Source: Ancylobacter vacuolatus (GTDB taxonomy: Bacteria; Pseudomonadota; Alphaproteobacteria; Rhizobiales; Xanthobacteraceae). Taken from it: 64,000 nt of DNA. Of the stretch, positions 29,896-45,937 are shown in pieces. The first letter of the stretch is position 1; every line of letters begins with the position of its first letter. Location: assembly GCF_030813595.1 (NCBI RefSeq), contig NZ_JAUSUH010000013.1, forward strand, positions 82,811 through 146,810, read 5' to 3'. Under the pieces are notes generated by a model. The model worked only from the letters and a program-made list of their open reading frames with translations. It had not been told where the DNA came from and ran no database searches. The position numbers and the translations under genes were made by a program.

Positions 29896-30071
29896 GCAAA
29901 ATCCGCTCTTGATCCTGCGCAACGCCCTTCCGTTGCCGATCCGCCACACTACATGAGGACCGACGGATCGCCACAACGGGGTCCGTTGCGGCGGCCGGGA
30001 TACGGGCGCCGTCGTCCCGAGTGACCGTTCGTGCCGATCAGGGCGGACGGGGGGCCAGGAGGCTTTGCGAC

Positions 30072-32690
<2,619 letters not shown>

Positions 32691-32725
32691 CGGCCTCCAT
32701 ACGCCGCATCATCGGGTAAAAGACC

Positions 32726-32753
32726 GAAGGGCCCTCTCGCGGGGGCCCTTCTT
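32726..32753 (+). terminator. terminator after clpB
   Basis: GAAGGGCCC / GGGCCCTTC, a perfect 9-bp stem with an 8-base loop, followed by TT. The T run is short, but the stem is strong. Confidence 0.7.
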
Positions 32754-32772
32754 GCATGAGCGGAGGAGTGGA

Positions 32773-33192
32773 ATGCCGATACCGATGGAGCTGCAGCACG
32801 CATCCGACGATTTCGAGCGCTTCCTTGCCGATGCCCGCGACGGATCGGGCCTTGCCACCCGCAACCAGACCTACACCATGGTCGAGGGGGTGCTGCGCAC
32901 CTTCCGCCGCCGGCTGGCGGTGCAGCAGGCGCTCGACTTCGCCGATGCGCTGCCGCCGCTCCTGCGCGCCATCTTCGTCTCCCGCTGGGACCTTGCCGAG
33001 CCGGTGCTGCCCTTCGCCGACCGGGCGACGCTGACGCGGGAGGTGCAGGGCCTGCGCCAGCACCACAATTTCGCGCCCGACAGCTGCCTCGCCGACGTGG
33101 CGCGGGCGCTGCGCCGTCATGTCGACACGGAAGCGTTCGACCGGGTGCTGGCGACGCTGCCGGAAGGCGCGGCGGATTTCTGGCGCGCCTGA
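32773..33192 (+). CDS. DUF2267 domain protein
   Basis: A 139-residue protein of the DUF2267 (PF10025) family: helical, with FERFLADARDGSGLATRNQTYTMVEGVLRTFRRRL (visible as SGLATRNQTYTMVEGVLRTF) and the central ALDFADALPPLLRAIFVSRWD. Function is unknown; DUF2267 proteins are often stress-linked. GGAGGAGTG lies just before the ATG. It is transcribed away from clpB as its own unit, with a terminator on each side. Confidence 0.85.
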   Translation: MPIPMELQHASDDFERFLADARDGSGLATRNQTYTMVEGVLRTFRRRLAVQQALDFADALPPLLRAIFVSRWDLAEPVLPFADRATLTREVQGLRQHHNFAPDSCLADVARALRRHVDTEAFDRVLATLPEGAADFWRA

Positions 33193-33210
33193 TCGCCCCG
33201 CCGATCAAGC

Positions 33211-33237
33211 AAAAGGGCGCCGCGCGGCGCCCTTTTT
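33211..33237 (+). terminator. terminator after DUF2267 gene
   Basis: AAAA, the hairpin GGGCGCCGCGCGGCGCCC, then TTTTT. A and T tracts on both sides allow bidirectional use; galU converges from the right. Confidence 0.9.
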
Positions 33238-33268
33238 CCATTCGGCAATGTCCGGGCGACCCGCCGGC

Positions 33269-34159
33269 TCAGCCCCTCGCCAGCAGCGCGTCGAGCTCGG
33301 GGCGGAAGGCGCCGGAGATTTCCGGATTGTCCAGCGCATAGGCGACATTGGCCATCAGGAAGCCGAGCTTCGAGCCGCAATCATAGATCGCGCCGTCAAA
33401 GGTGACGCTGTAGAAATCCTGCGTCTGCGCCAGCTTCAGCATGGAATCGGTCAGCTGGATCTCGTTGCCGGCGCCGCGCTCCTGGGTGGCGAGCAGGTCG
33501 AAGATCTCCGGCTGCAGGATATAGCGGCCGGAAATGGCGAGGTTGGACGGGGCATCGTGCTTCTTCGGCTTTTCGACCATGCGGGCGATCTTGTGCACGC
33601 CATCGGCCATTTCGTCGCCGAGGCCGACAATGCCGTATTGGTCGGTCTGCTCGGGCGGCACCTCATAGACCGCGAGATGGTTGCCGCCGCCGGTGCGCTT
33701 GTAGGCTTCGGCCATCTGGCCGAGGCAGCCCTTGCCGTTGGTCGGCTTGTGCAGCATGTCCGGCAGCAGCAGCGCGAAGGGCTCGTTGCCGATGATGTCG
33801 CGGGCGCACCACACCGCATGGCCGAGGCCGAGCGGAAGCTGCTGGCGGGTGAAGCTGGTGGCGCCGGGACCCATGGTCTCCTCGCGCAGCAGTTCCAGCA
33901 TCTTGAGCTTGCCGCGCTCCTGCAGCGTGTCTTCCAGCTCGTATTGGCGGTCGAAATGGTCCTCGATCACGCCCTTGTTGCGGCCGGTGACGAAGACGAT
34001 GTGCTCGATGCCGGCGGCGCGCGCCTCGTCCACCACATGCTGCACGACGGGACGATCCACCACGGTCAGCATTTCCTTCGGCACCGCCTTGGTGGCGGGC
34101 AGGAAGCGCGTGCCGAGGCCGGCGACGGGGAGGATCGCTTTGCGAATAGGTTTTACCAT
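33269..34159 (-). CDS. galU: UTP-glucose-1-phosphate uridylyltransferase
   Basis: A 296-residue nucleotidyltransferase that makes UDP-glucose for exopolysaccharide, LPS and trehalose synthesis. The N-terminal RKAILPVAGLGTRFLPATKAVPKEML binds UTP, and further family motifs are LPDMLHKP and YDCGSKLGFLMA. Normal length. Divergent from the lytic transglycosylase across a 247-bp gap that contains a GGAAC-N17-CGTT box pointing at galU and a large palindrome. Confidence 0.96.
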   Translation of the reverse strand: MVKPIRKAILPVAGLGTRFLPATKAVPKEMLTVVDRPVVQHVVDEARAAGIEHIVFVTGRNKGVIEDHFDRQYELEDTLQERGKLKMLELLREETMGPGATSFTRQQLPLGLGHAVWCARDIIGNEPFALLLPDMLHKPTNGKGCLGQMAEAYKRTGGGNHLAVYEVPPEQTDQYGIVGLGDEMADGVHKIARMVEKPKKHDAPSNLAISGRYILQPEIFDLLATQERGAGNEIQLTDSMLKLAQTQDFYSVTFDGAIYDCGSKLGFLMANVAYALDNPEISGAFRPELDALLARG

Positions 34160-34259
34160 CGGGGAAATATGCCGCTTTTGATGACGCAGGTTCAGGCCGA
34201 AAGAGCGAAACTCGTAACCGAACGAGCTTAACGCTTCGCTTGTGTCAATAAACCGGCGG

Positions 34260-34348
34260 GTTAACGCGGAGGTGGCGGAATAGGTTCCCCCGCGTTCACT
34301 TTCCGCGCGATGCGGCGGTGCCGCTGAGGAAAGTGACGCGGCGTTAAC
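34260..34348. repeat. nested long palindrome in the galU-transglycosylase gap
   Basis: Three nested inverted repeats. GTTAACGC (34260-34267) pairs with GCGTTAAC (34341-34348). CGCGTTCACTTTCC (34291-34304) pairs with GGAAAGTGACGCG (34328-34340) with one bulged T. GCGGC/GCCGC forms the apex near 34312-34325. It lies between divergent promoters and could be an operator complex or a structured leader. Confidence 0.75.
34263..34288 (-). promoter_or_regulatory. EcfG-type general-stress promoter for galU
   Basis: On the minus strand, GGAAC (34284-34288) and CGTT (34263-34266) are 17 bases apart, a perfect match to the EcfG consensus. It lies 104 bases upstream of the galU start and points at it. 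The box overlaps the outer arm of the palindrome, so a regulator binding the palindrome could modulate it. Confidence 0.55.
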
Positions 34349-34406
34349 ACCCCCGCAACCATGAGACTGGCCTAATCATCGCCGGTTTCTGCGTTAGGAT
34401 TGCCTC

Positions 34407-35783
34407 ATGGTTCACCGCACGGCCTCCGACCGGGGGCATGCCGGCCTCATTGCCGGCGTCGCCATCGTCTGCTTCGGCCTTGCCGGGTGCGCAGGCTCCG
34501 ACGACATAACCGGCGCGTTTGCCACGCCGCCGGCCGCCCAGGCCAATGCGCCGCGCACGGTGGCGCAGGCGCGGCCGCAGGTCCGCCCGTCGGCCGCCCC
34601 CACCGCCGCCGCGCCGTCCACCCATCCCGACATGACCCCCGCCGCTTTGGCCCGCGACGAAGCCAATTTCAGCCGCTGCATCGCCGCGCTGGAGCCGAAG
34701 GCGCGGGCGGCGGGCGTCTCCGCCGCCGGCTTCCGCCGCTACACGGCGGGGCTCAAGCCCGATATGGGCATCATGGAGAAGCTGCAGACCCAGCCCGAAT
34801 TCACCCGCACCGCCGGCGACTATGTCGAGATGCTGGTCTCCGAGACCCGCATCCGCAAGGGCCGCGAGGCGATGGCGCAGAACGCGGCCGTGTTCGCCGA
34901 GGTCGAGCGCCAATATGGCGTCGACCGCTATGTCGTCGCCGCCATCTGGGGCATCGAGACCAATTACGGCAGCGCGCGCGGCTCCTATCCGGTAATCGAG
35001 GCCACCGGCACGCTCGCCTGCGTCGGCCGCCGCAAGCCCTATTTCCGCGACGAGTTCGTCGCCGCGCTGCGCATCGTCGACCGGGGCGATATTCCCGAGA
35101 GCCATCTGCGCGGCTCCTGGGCCGGCGCCTTCGGCCTCACCCAGTTCATGCCCACCGCCTTCCAGCGCGACGCGGTGGATTTCGACGGCGACGGCCACCG
35201 CAATGTGGTGGATTCGGTGGCGGACGCCATGGGCTCCACCGCCAACAAGCTGAAGCGCGGCGGCTGGCAGCAGGGTCGCAGCTGGGGCTATGAGGTGGTG
35301 CTGCCGCGCCGCTTCGACTATCTGCTCGCCGACAAGAACATCCGCAAGCCGATGCGCGAATGGGCGGCGCTCGGCATTCATCGCCCCGATGGCCGGCCGA
35401 TGCCGCCGGCCGGCGAGACCGCTTATCTGTTGCTGCCCGCCGGCGCCAAGGGCCCGGCCTTCCTGATGACCGACAATTTCAAGGCCATTCTCAGCTACAA
35501 CCCGGCCGACGCCTATGCGCTCGCCATCGGCCATCTCGCTGATCGCCTGCGCGGCGGGGGCCCCTTCGTCCAGCCCTGGCCGGACCAGCGCGCTCTCTCG
35601 CGCAATGAGCGCTCGGAACTGCAGAAGCGCCTCGCCTCGCGCGGCTATGAGGTCGGCACGCCCGACGGCGCGATCGGCGCGCAGACGCGGGCGGCGGTGC
35701 GCGATTATCAGGTCGCGGTGGGCCTGCCGCCGGATGGCATGGCCAGCGGCGAGGTGCTGGAGAGCCTGCGCGGCGGGTCCTGA
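34407..35783 (+). CDS. lytic murein transglycosylase (MltB-type, SLT_2) with peptidoglycan-binding domain
   Basis: A 458-residue lipoprotein: signal peptide and lipobox (FGLAGC, Cys30), then a disordered Ala/Pro linker. The SLT_2 transglycosylase domain (about 80-370) has its catalytic Glu in WGIETNYGSARG and the motif SWAGAFGLTQFMPTAF. A C-terminal PG_binding_1 domain runs about 395-455 (LQKRLASRGYEVGTPDGAIG). It cleaves glycan strands with formation of 1,6-anhydroMurNAc. It lies beside galU but on the opposite strand. The architecture is that of rhizobial MltB-family proteins. Confidence 0.93.
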   Translation: MVHRTASDRGHAGLIAGVAIVCFGLAGCAGSDDITGAFATPPAAQANAPRTVAQARPQVRPSAAPTAAAPSTHPDMTPAALARDEANFSRCIAALEPKARAAGVSAAGFRRYTAGLKPDMGIMEKLQTQPEFTRTAGDYVEMLVSETRIRKGREAMAQNAAVFAEVERQYGVDRYVVAAIWGIETNYGSARGSYPVIEATGTLACVGRRKPYFRDEFVAALRIVDRGDIPESHLRGSWAGAFGLTQFMPTAFQRDAVDFDGDGHRNVVDSVADAMGSTANKLKRGGWQQGRSWGYEVVLPRRFDYLLADKNIRKPMREWAALGIHRPDGRPMPPAGETAYLLLPAGAKGPAFLMTDNFKAILSYNPADAYALAIGHLADRLRGGGPFVQPWPDQRALSRNERSELQKRLASRGYEVGTPDGAIGAQTRAAVRDYQVAVGLPPDGMASGEVLESLRGGS

Positions 35784-35886
35784 TGCCGGCGCTCCGGTGC
35801 GGGGGTCTTGAAACAGCCGCGATAATGGTTCACCCGTGCGAGGGGTGCCGGTGTCGGCATCGCTACAGGCACGCGGGAGACGGCTC

Positions 35887-37245
35887 ATGCGCGGGCGGCG
35901 CGGCAACCGGCTGGGACTGAAGGCGCTGGCGGTGGCCGGCGTGCTTGTCGCCGGCTGTTCGCTGGCGCAGGCGCAGAGCGACTGGTTCCGCCCGCCGGCG
36001 GATGTCGGCCAGCCCTCCGCCCGCCCCTCCCAGCAGCAGCGCCCCCAGCAACAGCAGCAGCGCCAGCAGGCGCGTCCGCAGCAGCGGGCCGCTCCGCCGC
36101 CTCAGGCTGCGGAACCGCGCCGTGCCTGGTCGCCGTTCCAGCCGCTGATGGACCTGTTCGGCGGCCGCGACAACCGGCCCCGGCGCGTGCGTCCGATGGA
36201 GCCGGAGCTGGCGCCGCCGCCGCCCGTGGTGGCGCAGCCGCCGGCCGAGCCGCGCGGCAAGGTCTATGCCTCATCCAGCGAGGCGCGCGCCGCCTCCGGT
36301 GAAGTGAAGGAAGTCGTGCTGGTGTTCGGCGACGAGCAGGCGGGCACGCTGGCGCAGGGGCTGGCGGACGCCTTCGCCGCCGACCGCGAGACTGCCGCCG
36401 TCGTCGCCCGCGCCGAGGCCGATGCCGGCTTCGCTCCGGGCAGCGGCGTGGACCTCATCGCCGCCGCACGGCAATTGCCGACCGGCAGTGAGCAGGCCAA
36501 TGTCATTGTGGTGCTGGCCGGCAGCCATGATCTGGAGCCGATCACCGACGCGGCGGGCGTCCGGGCCGAACTGTTCGACGAGCGCTGGCGCGACCTCTAT
36601 TCCCGCCGGGTCGAGGATTTCCTGCTGGCGCTGAAACTGCAGCGCCGCAACGTGGTGGTGGTCGGCCTGCCGCCGGTGGAAGACGCCGTGCGCAATGAGC
36701 AGATCGCGCGCTACAACGCGCTGCTGAAGGAAATGGTGGAGCGCAGCGGCTTCATCTTCGTCGATGTTACCGATGGCTTCGTCGACGAGAACGGCAAGTT
36801 CATGATGTCGGGCCCGGCGGTGGACGGACAGCGCCGCCGCTTGCGCACCGCCGACGGGGTGGGCTTCACCCGCGCCGGGGCGCGCAAGCTCGCCTTCTTC
36901 GTCGACCAGAAGCTCGACGATCTGCTCACGGGAAAGGACCTGCCGCCGACGGCGGCCGACCCGGCCGAGACGCGCCCGTCCATCATCATGCTGACAGGAG
37001 GGCCGCCGGCCGGAAACGCCCGCGCCCTCGCCGGCGCGCCGGGCGTGCTGTCGGCGAACGAGATCCGCCGGTCGCCGATGGATGAGGACGCCGCGCCCGC
37101 GCCGGCCCGCATGCTGGTCGAGGGCACGGCACCGTCGGCCGTGCCGGGGCGCACCGACGATTTCCGCTGGCCGCCGGGCCAGCCGGAGGAGCCGCTGGTG
37201 CCGCCCATGCCGCAGGCGCCGCTCACCGCCACGCCGACGCCCTGA
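35887..37245 (+). CDS. DUF459/SGNH-like secreted hydrolase, possibly peptidoglycan- or polysaccharide-modifying
   Basis: A 452-residue secreted protein with a signal peptide that ends in VAGCSLAQAQSD (a possible lipobox VAGC). A Gln-rich segment (PSQQQRPQQQQQRQQARPQQ) follows, then an SGNH-like core with VVLVFGDEQAGTLAQGLADAF (block I region, Ser replaced by Asp-containing DEQ), VVVVGLPPVEDAVRNEQIARYN and DVTDGFVDENGKF. The C-terminus is Pro-rich. DUF459 proteins are often in rhizobial operons with SGNH-type hydrolases. The classic GDSL Ser is not visible, so catalysis is uncertain. I start at the ATG at 35887, after GGGAGACG; a GTG at 35836 has no ribosome-binding site. Confidence 0.75.
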   Translation: MRGRRGNRLGLKALAVAGVLVAGCSLAQAQSDWFRPPADVGQPSARPSQQQRPQQQQQRQQARPQQRAAPPPQAAEPRRAWSPFQPLMDLFGGRDNRPRRVRPMEPELAPPPPVVAQPPAEPRGKVYASSSEARAASGEVKEVVLVFGDEQAGTLAQGLADAFAADRETAAVVARAEADAGFAPGSGVDLIAAARQLPTGSEQANVIVVLAGSHDLEPITDAAGVRAELFDERWRDLYSRRVEDFLLALKLQRRNVVVVGLPPVEDAVRNEQIARYNALLKEMVERSGFIFVDVTDGFVDENGKFMMSGPAVDGQRRRLRTADGVGFTRAGARKLAFFVDQKLDDLLTGKDLPPTAADPAETRPSIIMLTGGPPAGNARALAGAPGVLSANEIRRSPMDEDAAPAPARMLVEGTAPSAVPGRTDDFRWPPGQPEEPLVPPMPQAPLTATPTP

Positions 37246-37261
37246 GCCTTCGCCGGGCATG

Positions 37262-37288
37262 AAAAAGCCGGGCGCGAGGCCCGGCTTT
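37262..37288 (+). terminator. terminator between DUF459 gene and gltD
   Basis: AAAAAGCCGGGC, a GCGAG loop and GCCCGGCTTT. The two genes converge here; the A and T tracts let it serve both strands. Confidence 0.88.
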
Positions 37289-37309
37289 CGCGTGTTCTGG
37301 CGCCGCCCC

Positions 37310-38734
37310 TCAGCGCGGGAGGACGGAGCTGCCCATCAGGAAGGTGTCGATCGACTGCGCCGCCTGCCGGCCTTCGCGGATCGCCCACACCACCAGCGAC
37401 TGGCCGCGCCGCATGTCGCCGGCGGCGAACAGCTTCGGCACGCTGGTGGCATAGTCGAGATCGGTGGCGCCGACATTGCCGCGCTTGTCGAGGGCGAGGC
37501 CCTCCTTCTCCAGCATGCCCTCGCGCAGCGGATGGACGAAGCCGAGGGCGATGAACACCAGGTCGGCCTTGATCAGGAATTCGGTGCCGGGGATGGGCTG
37601 GCGCTTGGCGTCGACGCGGGCGCACTTCACCGAGGTGACGTGGCCCTTCTTGCCCTCGATGCCGAGCGTGGCGGCGGCGAATTCGCGCTCGGCGCCCTCG
37701 GCCTGCGAGGAGGAGGTGCGGAACTTGGTCGGCCAGTAGGGCCACACCGCCAGCTTGTCCTCCTTCAGCGGGGGAACCGGGCGGATGTCGAGCTGGTGCA
37801 CCGACAGCGCCCCCTGGCGGAACGCCGTGCCGACGCAGTCGGAGGCGGTGTCGCCGCCGCCGATCACCACCACATGCTTGCCGGCGGCGAGGATCGGCTC
37901 GTCGCGCGACACGTCCTCATGGCCGACGCGGCGGTTCTGCTGCACCAGATAGGGCATGGCGTAGTGCACGCCGAGCAGCTCCTGGCCGGGCAGAGCGGGG
38001 TCGCGCGGGGCTTCCGAGCCGCCGCACATCAGCACCGCGTCGTGGCCTTCCAGCAGCTCGTCGAGCGGCGTGGTGACGCCGACATTGACGCCGTAATGGA
38101 AGGTGACGCCTTCGCCTTCCATCTGGGTGACGCGGCGGTCGATATAGTGCTTTTCCATCTTGAAGTCGGGAATGCCGTAGCGCAGCAGGCCGCCCGCCTT
38201 GGGCTCGCGCTCATAGACATGCACCTCATGCCCGGCGCGGGCGAGCTGCTGGGCCGCCGCCATGCCGGCCGGGCCGGAGCCGACGACGGCGACCTTGCGG
38301 CCGGTCTTGTGCGCGGCGGGCTCGGGCTTGACCCAGCCGGCCTTCCACGCCCGGTCGGCAATGGCCTGCTCGACGGTCTTGATCGCGACCGGCACGTCCT
38401 CAAGGTTCAGCGTGCAGGCTTCCTCGCAGGGCGCGGGGCAGATGCGGCCGGTGAATTCGGGGAAGTTGTTGGTGGAGTGCAGGTTGCGCGCCGCCTCTTC
38501 CCAATTGCCGTTATAGACGAGGTCGTTCCAGTCCGGGATCTGGTTGTGCACCGGGCAGCCATTGGGCCCATGGCAGAACGGCACGCCGCAATCCATGCAG
38601 CGCGAGGCCTGGTTGGCCACCTCGGCGTCCGGCAGGGGCAGGGTGAATTCGCGGAAGTGACGAATGCGGTCGGACGCCGGCTGATACTTCGCCTCGCGCC
38701 GATCGATTTCGAGAAAGCCCGTAACCTTGCCCAT
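37310..38734 (-). CDS. gltD: glutamate synthase small (beta) subunit
   Basis: A 474-residue NADPH-oxidising flavoprotein that feeds electrons to GltB. It has the N-terminal Fe-S cysteine region ([20 protein letters not shown] and [12 protein letters not shown]), the FAD site [17 protein letters not shown], the NADPH site [13 protein letters not shown] and the C-terminal [17 protein letters not shown]. The start is the ATG at 38734; the open frame upstream is not supported. It lies downstream of gltB, 274 bp away, and the gap holds a palindromic repeat. Confidence 0.96.
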   Translation of the reverse strand: MGKVTGFLEIDRREAKYQPASDRIRHFREFTLPLPDAEVANQASRCMDCGVPFCHGPNGCPVHNQIPDWNDLVYNGNWEEAARNLHSTNNFPEFTGRICPAPCEEACTLNLEDVPVAIKTVEQAIADRAWKAGWVKPEPAAHKTGRKVAVVGSGPAGMAAAQQLARAGHEVHVYEREPKAGGLLRYGIPDFKMEKHYIDRRVTQMEGEGVTFHYGVNVGVTTPLDELLEGHDAVLMCGGSEAPRDPALPGQELLGVHYAMPYLVQQNRRVGHEDVSRDEPILAAGKHVVVIGGGDTASDCVGTAFRQGALSVHQLDIRPVPPLKEDKLAVWPYWPTKFRTSSSQAEGAEREFAAATLGIEGKKGHVTSVKCARVDAKRQPIPGTEFLIKADLVFIALGFVHPLREGMLEKEGLALDKRGNVGATDLDYATSVPKLFAAGDMRRGQSLVVWAIREGRQAAQSIDTFLMGSSVLPR

Positions 38735-38878
38735 TGCGCCCTCTTTCGCGGAGCACCGCCACCTTGGAGGCATTCCACCTCCGGTGCCAGATACATCAAA
38801 CATGCCAGTTGGAAAATGGCGGCGCGGCAGAGCGCCGCGCATTCCGATTTGTTCAGCCCGTCATCCGTCCCCCACCTC

Positions 38879-38976
38879 GTCATCCCGGAAGGGCCGTAAG
38901 GTCCTGTCCGGGATCGCATGCCGCAACTTCCGGCGCGCGATCCCGGCTCGTCGGCTGCGCCGCCGGCCGGGATGAC
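38879..38976. repeat. dispersed palindromic repeat, family A, copy 2
   Basis: A 98-bp element from GTCATCCCGG to CCGGGATGAC, the same ends as copies 1 and 3, within the gltB-gltD gap. In the gltB-gltD transcript it would fold into a long hairpin and could lower gltD relative to gltB or stabilise the gltB message. Confidence 0.8.
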
Positions 38977-39008
38977 GAAGGAGGAAGGCGGGAGGACGAC
39001 GCGGGCGG

Positions 39009-43736
<4,728 letters not shown>

Positions 43737-44157
43737 TCCCGTCACTCCCTCAAGGGTCGCCCTGACGCCCGACGCCGACACGTATGGCCCTGGCGGGGCG
43801 CTCTCCCGCAAGGCGTGCTCACTTACCGAACGACGCTAGCATCCTTCGTGCCACGCCCCCTGAAGGGCTGGCGCATTCGAATTATAGGACAGCATGGCTG
43901 CCCTATCAACCGCGAAGATGCCAGAATTGACGTCCGGGCACAAGCGCCGCGCGCGACAAGACCGACGCGATTTTTCACGCTTCTTGCGAAGCGCGCGCGT
44001 CGGGCGCAAGGAACGGTAAGGCGCCCGGGCCTCGCGCGCAACGCCATTGCGCCTGTCGGCCGCAACCTCGCCCCTGCCGGACGGCCGCCGAGGTCTTGCC
44101 CACGCCGTATTTCGGGGGTCCGTTGGGGCCGTTGTCACACCCGCTTCGGAGATGCCG
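43737..44157. other. 421-bp divergent promoter region between gltB and a secreted protein gene
   Basis: It must hold the promoters of gltB (left) and the secreted PepSY-like protein (right). The stretch 43870-43970 is less GC-rich than its surroundings. No sigma-54 (TGGCAC-N5-TTGCA), riboswitch or CtrA-type site was found. Small frames here have no ribosome-binding sites. Confidence 0.5.
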
Positions 44158-45177
44158 ATGCCGAGCCCGCCGCCAGCCTCCGCGCCCAACGCTGTTGCGC
44201 CTGACGCTGTGGCGCCGAATGCCGGCGCGCTGAACGCGGCTGCGCCGAAAGCGCGCAGGCGCCGGCGGCTCGCATCGGTCGCCGTGCCTGTTCTGGCCGG
44301 TTTCAGTGCCCTCGCCAGCCTGCCGGCGCAGGCGCAGGTGTATTTCCGCCCCTATGGCGGGGTCTATGTCGAGCGCTATTACGAGCCGCCGCCGGCCTAT
44401 TACCCACCGCCGCCCCCGCCCACCTATTATCCGCCGCCGCCGCAGGTCTATGCGCCCCCACCGGCCTATGGCGCGCCGGGGCGTCTGCCGCTTGCTGATG
44501 TCACCCCGCTGCTGCGCTCCATGGGCATGACCGGCATCGGCCGGCCGCGCGTCGATGGGCCGACCTATGTCGTCGATGCCACCGCGCGCTCGGGGGCGCG
44601 CATGCGCGTGCGTATCGATGCCTATAGTGGCGAGGTGATCGCCATGCACCCGATCGGCCAGGCGCCGGTCGCCGCGCCGGCCGCCCCGCGCGCGCCGTCC
44701 GCCCGCCAGGCGATGCCGGCGGTTCCGCCGCTGCCGCCGGAGCGCCCGCCGGAGCTCGCCGCCATTCCCGCGCCGGAACCCTCGGTCGAAGCGCTGGGCG
44801 CCGCCGCGCCGCCCGCCGCCGCACCGCCCGCCGCCGCGCCGGAAGGGGCGCCGGCCGTGCCGGCGGAGGCGGCGGCCGCCACGCCCGCGCCGGCCGAATC
44901 GTCGGCACCTGCCGCGCCGGCGACCGCAGGCGCGGTGCGGATCATCCCGGGAACTCCCGTCCCGCCCAATGCGATGTCACCAAGCGCGACGCCTCCGGCC
45001 GAGCCGGCGAAAGGCGCCGCCGAGGCCAGCGCCGCGCAGACGCCGCCCGCGCCCCCGATGGAGAGCAGCGGCACGGGAACCGGGGTCGGCACTGGCAGCA
45101 CCACGCCGGCCGGCACGGCTTCCGTCTATGCGCGCGGCGCCCCGGCCAAGCCGGCGCCGGAGCCGGTCGAGGAATAG
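44158..45177 (+). CDS. secreted Pro/Ala-rich protein with a PepSY-like module
   Basis: A 339-residue protein. An unusually long basic N-terminus (ARRRRRLASV) leads to a signal-like helix, and the mature part begins near QAQVYFRPYGGVYVERYYEPPPA. A Pro/Tyr-rich stretch (PPPAYYPPPPPPTYYPPPPQ) precedes a compact domain, LADVTPLLRSMGMTGIGRP with RMRVRIDAYSGEVIAM, similar to the module in the 46116-46499 protein. The last 160 residues are Ala/Pro-rich and disordered. The ATG at 44158 is 6 bases behind GGAG; an ATG at 44152 abuts it. Function is unknown; an envelope role is an inference. Confidence 0.75.
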   Translation: MPSPPPASAPNAVAPDAVAPNAGALNAAAPKARRRRRLASVAVPVLAGFSALASLPAQAQVYFRPYGGVYVERYYEPPPAYYPPPPPPTYYPPPPQVYAPPPAYGAPGRLPLADVTPLLRSMGMTGIGRPRVDGPTYVVDATARSGARMRVRIDAYSGEVIAMHPIGQAPVAAPAAPRAPSARQAMPAVPPLPPERPPELAAIPAPEPSVEALGAAAPPAAAPPAAAPEGAPAVPAEAAAATPAPAESSAPAAPATAGAVRIIPGTPVPPNAMSPSATPPAEPAKGAAEASAAQTPPAPPMESSGTGTGVGTGSTTPAGTASVYARGAPAKPAPEPVEE

Positions 45178-45215
45178 CCGCCACCGACAGGGGGGCACAG
45201 TGCACGCAAAACGAC

Positions 45216-45250
45216 AGAGCGCCCCGGTGGTCCGCCGGGGCGCTCTTTTA
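45216..45250 (+). terminator. terminator after the Pro/Ala-rich protein gene
   Basis: A perfect 12-bp stem, AGAGCGCCCCGG / CCGGGGCGCTCT, with a 7-base loop, then TTTTA. Confidence 0.92.
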
Positions 45251-45377
45251 CGTTCAGATGGGCCGGGAGAGGCGGGGGAGGGGCCCCGCCCGGCCGGGCG
45301 CGCCCTCTAAGGCGTGCCCTTCAAGTGCGCTCTATGGCCGAGGCGGGGGCGGTCAACCCACCCGCCTCGGATGAGGC

Positions 45378-45848
45378 TCACGCCGCCGCGCTGGTCCGCG
45401 CCTCGATCACGCGCGGGGCGGTGCTGCCGGCCGAGATCGGGATGGTGCGGGGCTTCATCGCCTCGGGGATTTCGCGCACCAGCTCCACATGCAGCAGCCC
45501 ATTGGCGAGGCTGGCGCCACGCACTTCGACATGGTCGGCCAGCTGGAAGCGGCGCTCAAAGGCGCGGGCGGCGATGCCCTGATACAGCACGTCGGCGTTC
45601 TTGCCGGCCTCGACCTTGCGGTCGCCACGAATGGACAGGCCATTCTCCTTCACCTCGATCGACAGGTCGTCCTCGGTGAAGCCGGCGACGGCGACGGTGA
45701 TGCGATAGGCGTTCTCGCCCGTGCGCTCGATATTATAGGGGGGATAGGTGGCGCCGGTGTCGACGCTGTTGACCTGATCGAGCAGGGAGAACAGGCGATC
45801 AAAGCCGACGGTCGAACGGTGCAGGGGGGTAAGGTCAAACGTACGCAT
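45378..45848 (-). CDS. small heat-shock protein, Hsp20 family
   Basis: A 156-residue alpha-crystallin-type holdase chaperone (IbpA-like). The N-terminus MRTFDLTPLHRSTVGFDRLF is typical of rhizobial class A Hsp20. The alpha-crystallin domain runs about residues 37-125 (YPPYNIERTGENAYRITVAVAGF, then LANGLLHVELVREIPEAMKP with the GxL-type motif). The tail carries an IPI sequence (RTIPIS) that mediates oligomer assembly. Expression appears under double heat control: an RpoH-type promoter and a ROSE-type RNA thermometer in the leader (both annotated separately). Confidence 0.95.
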   Translation of the reverse strand: MRTFDLTPLHRSTVGFDRLFSLLDQVNSVDTGATYPPYNIERTGENAYRITVAVAGFTEDDLSIEVKENGLSIRGDRKVEAGKNADVLYQGIAARAFERRFQLADHVEVRGASLANGLLHVELVREIPEAMKPRTIPISAGSTAPRVIEARTSAAA

Positions 45849-45849
45849 G

Positions 45850-45932
45850 GCATATCCTCACATTAAGCGACATGCAGGAGGGTCCTCTCGACGGAGCCGG
45901 ACCCGGTTCACGTACCGCCTTCTGGCCGGTAC
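45850..45932 (-). promoter_or_regulatory. ROSE-type RNA thermometer in the hsp20 leader
   Basis: Read on the minus strand, three hairpins precede the ATG. Hairpin I is GTACCG/CGGTAC (45912-45932) and hairpin II is GGGTCC/GGACCC (45880-45904). Hairpin III (45850-45875) is GCATG-TCGCT, loop TAATGTG, AGGA-TATGC. The UCGCU fits the ROSE UYGCU motif that pairs with the AGGA Shine-Dalgarno, leaving one bulged G. The outer GCAU/AUGC pairs flank it. The ribosome-binding site is thus occluded at low temperature and exposed on heating. This matches the established ROSE architecture of rhizobial hsp20 genes. Confidence 0.88.
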
Positions 45933-45937
45933 AAGTT

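Noticed and set aside
29926..29958. Possible RpoH promoter upstream of clpB
   Set aside because: CTTG and CTACAT-like elements are present, but spacing and -10 do not fit the consensus.
34229..34348. Three TTAAC half-sites that could be CtrA-binding
   Set aside because: None has the TTAA-N7-TTAA spacing, so only the palindrome is reported.
43737..44157. Riboswitch or sigma-54 promoter ahead of gltB
   Set aside because: No TGGCAC-N5-TTGCA element and no conserved riboswitch core could be recognised.
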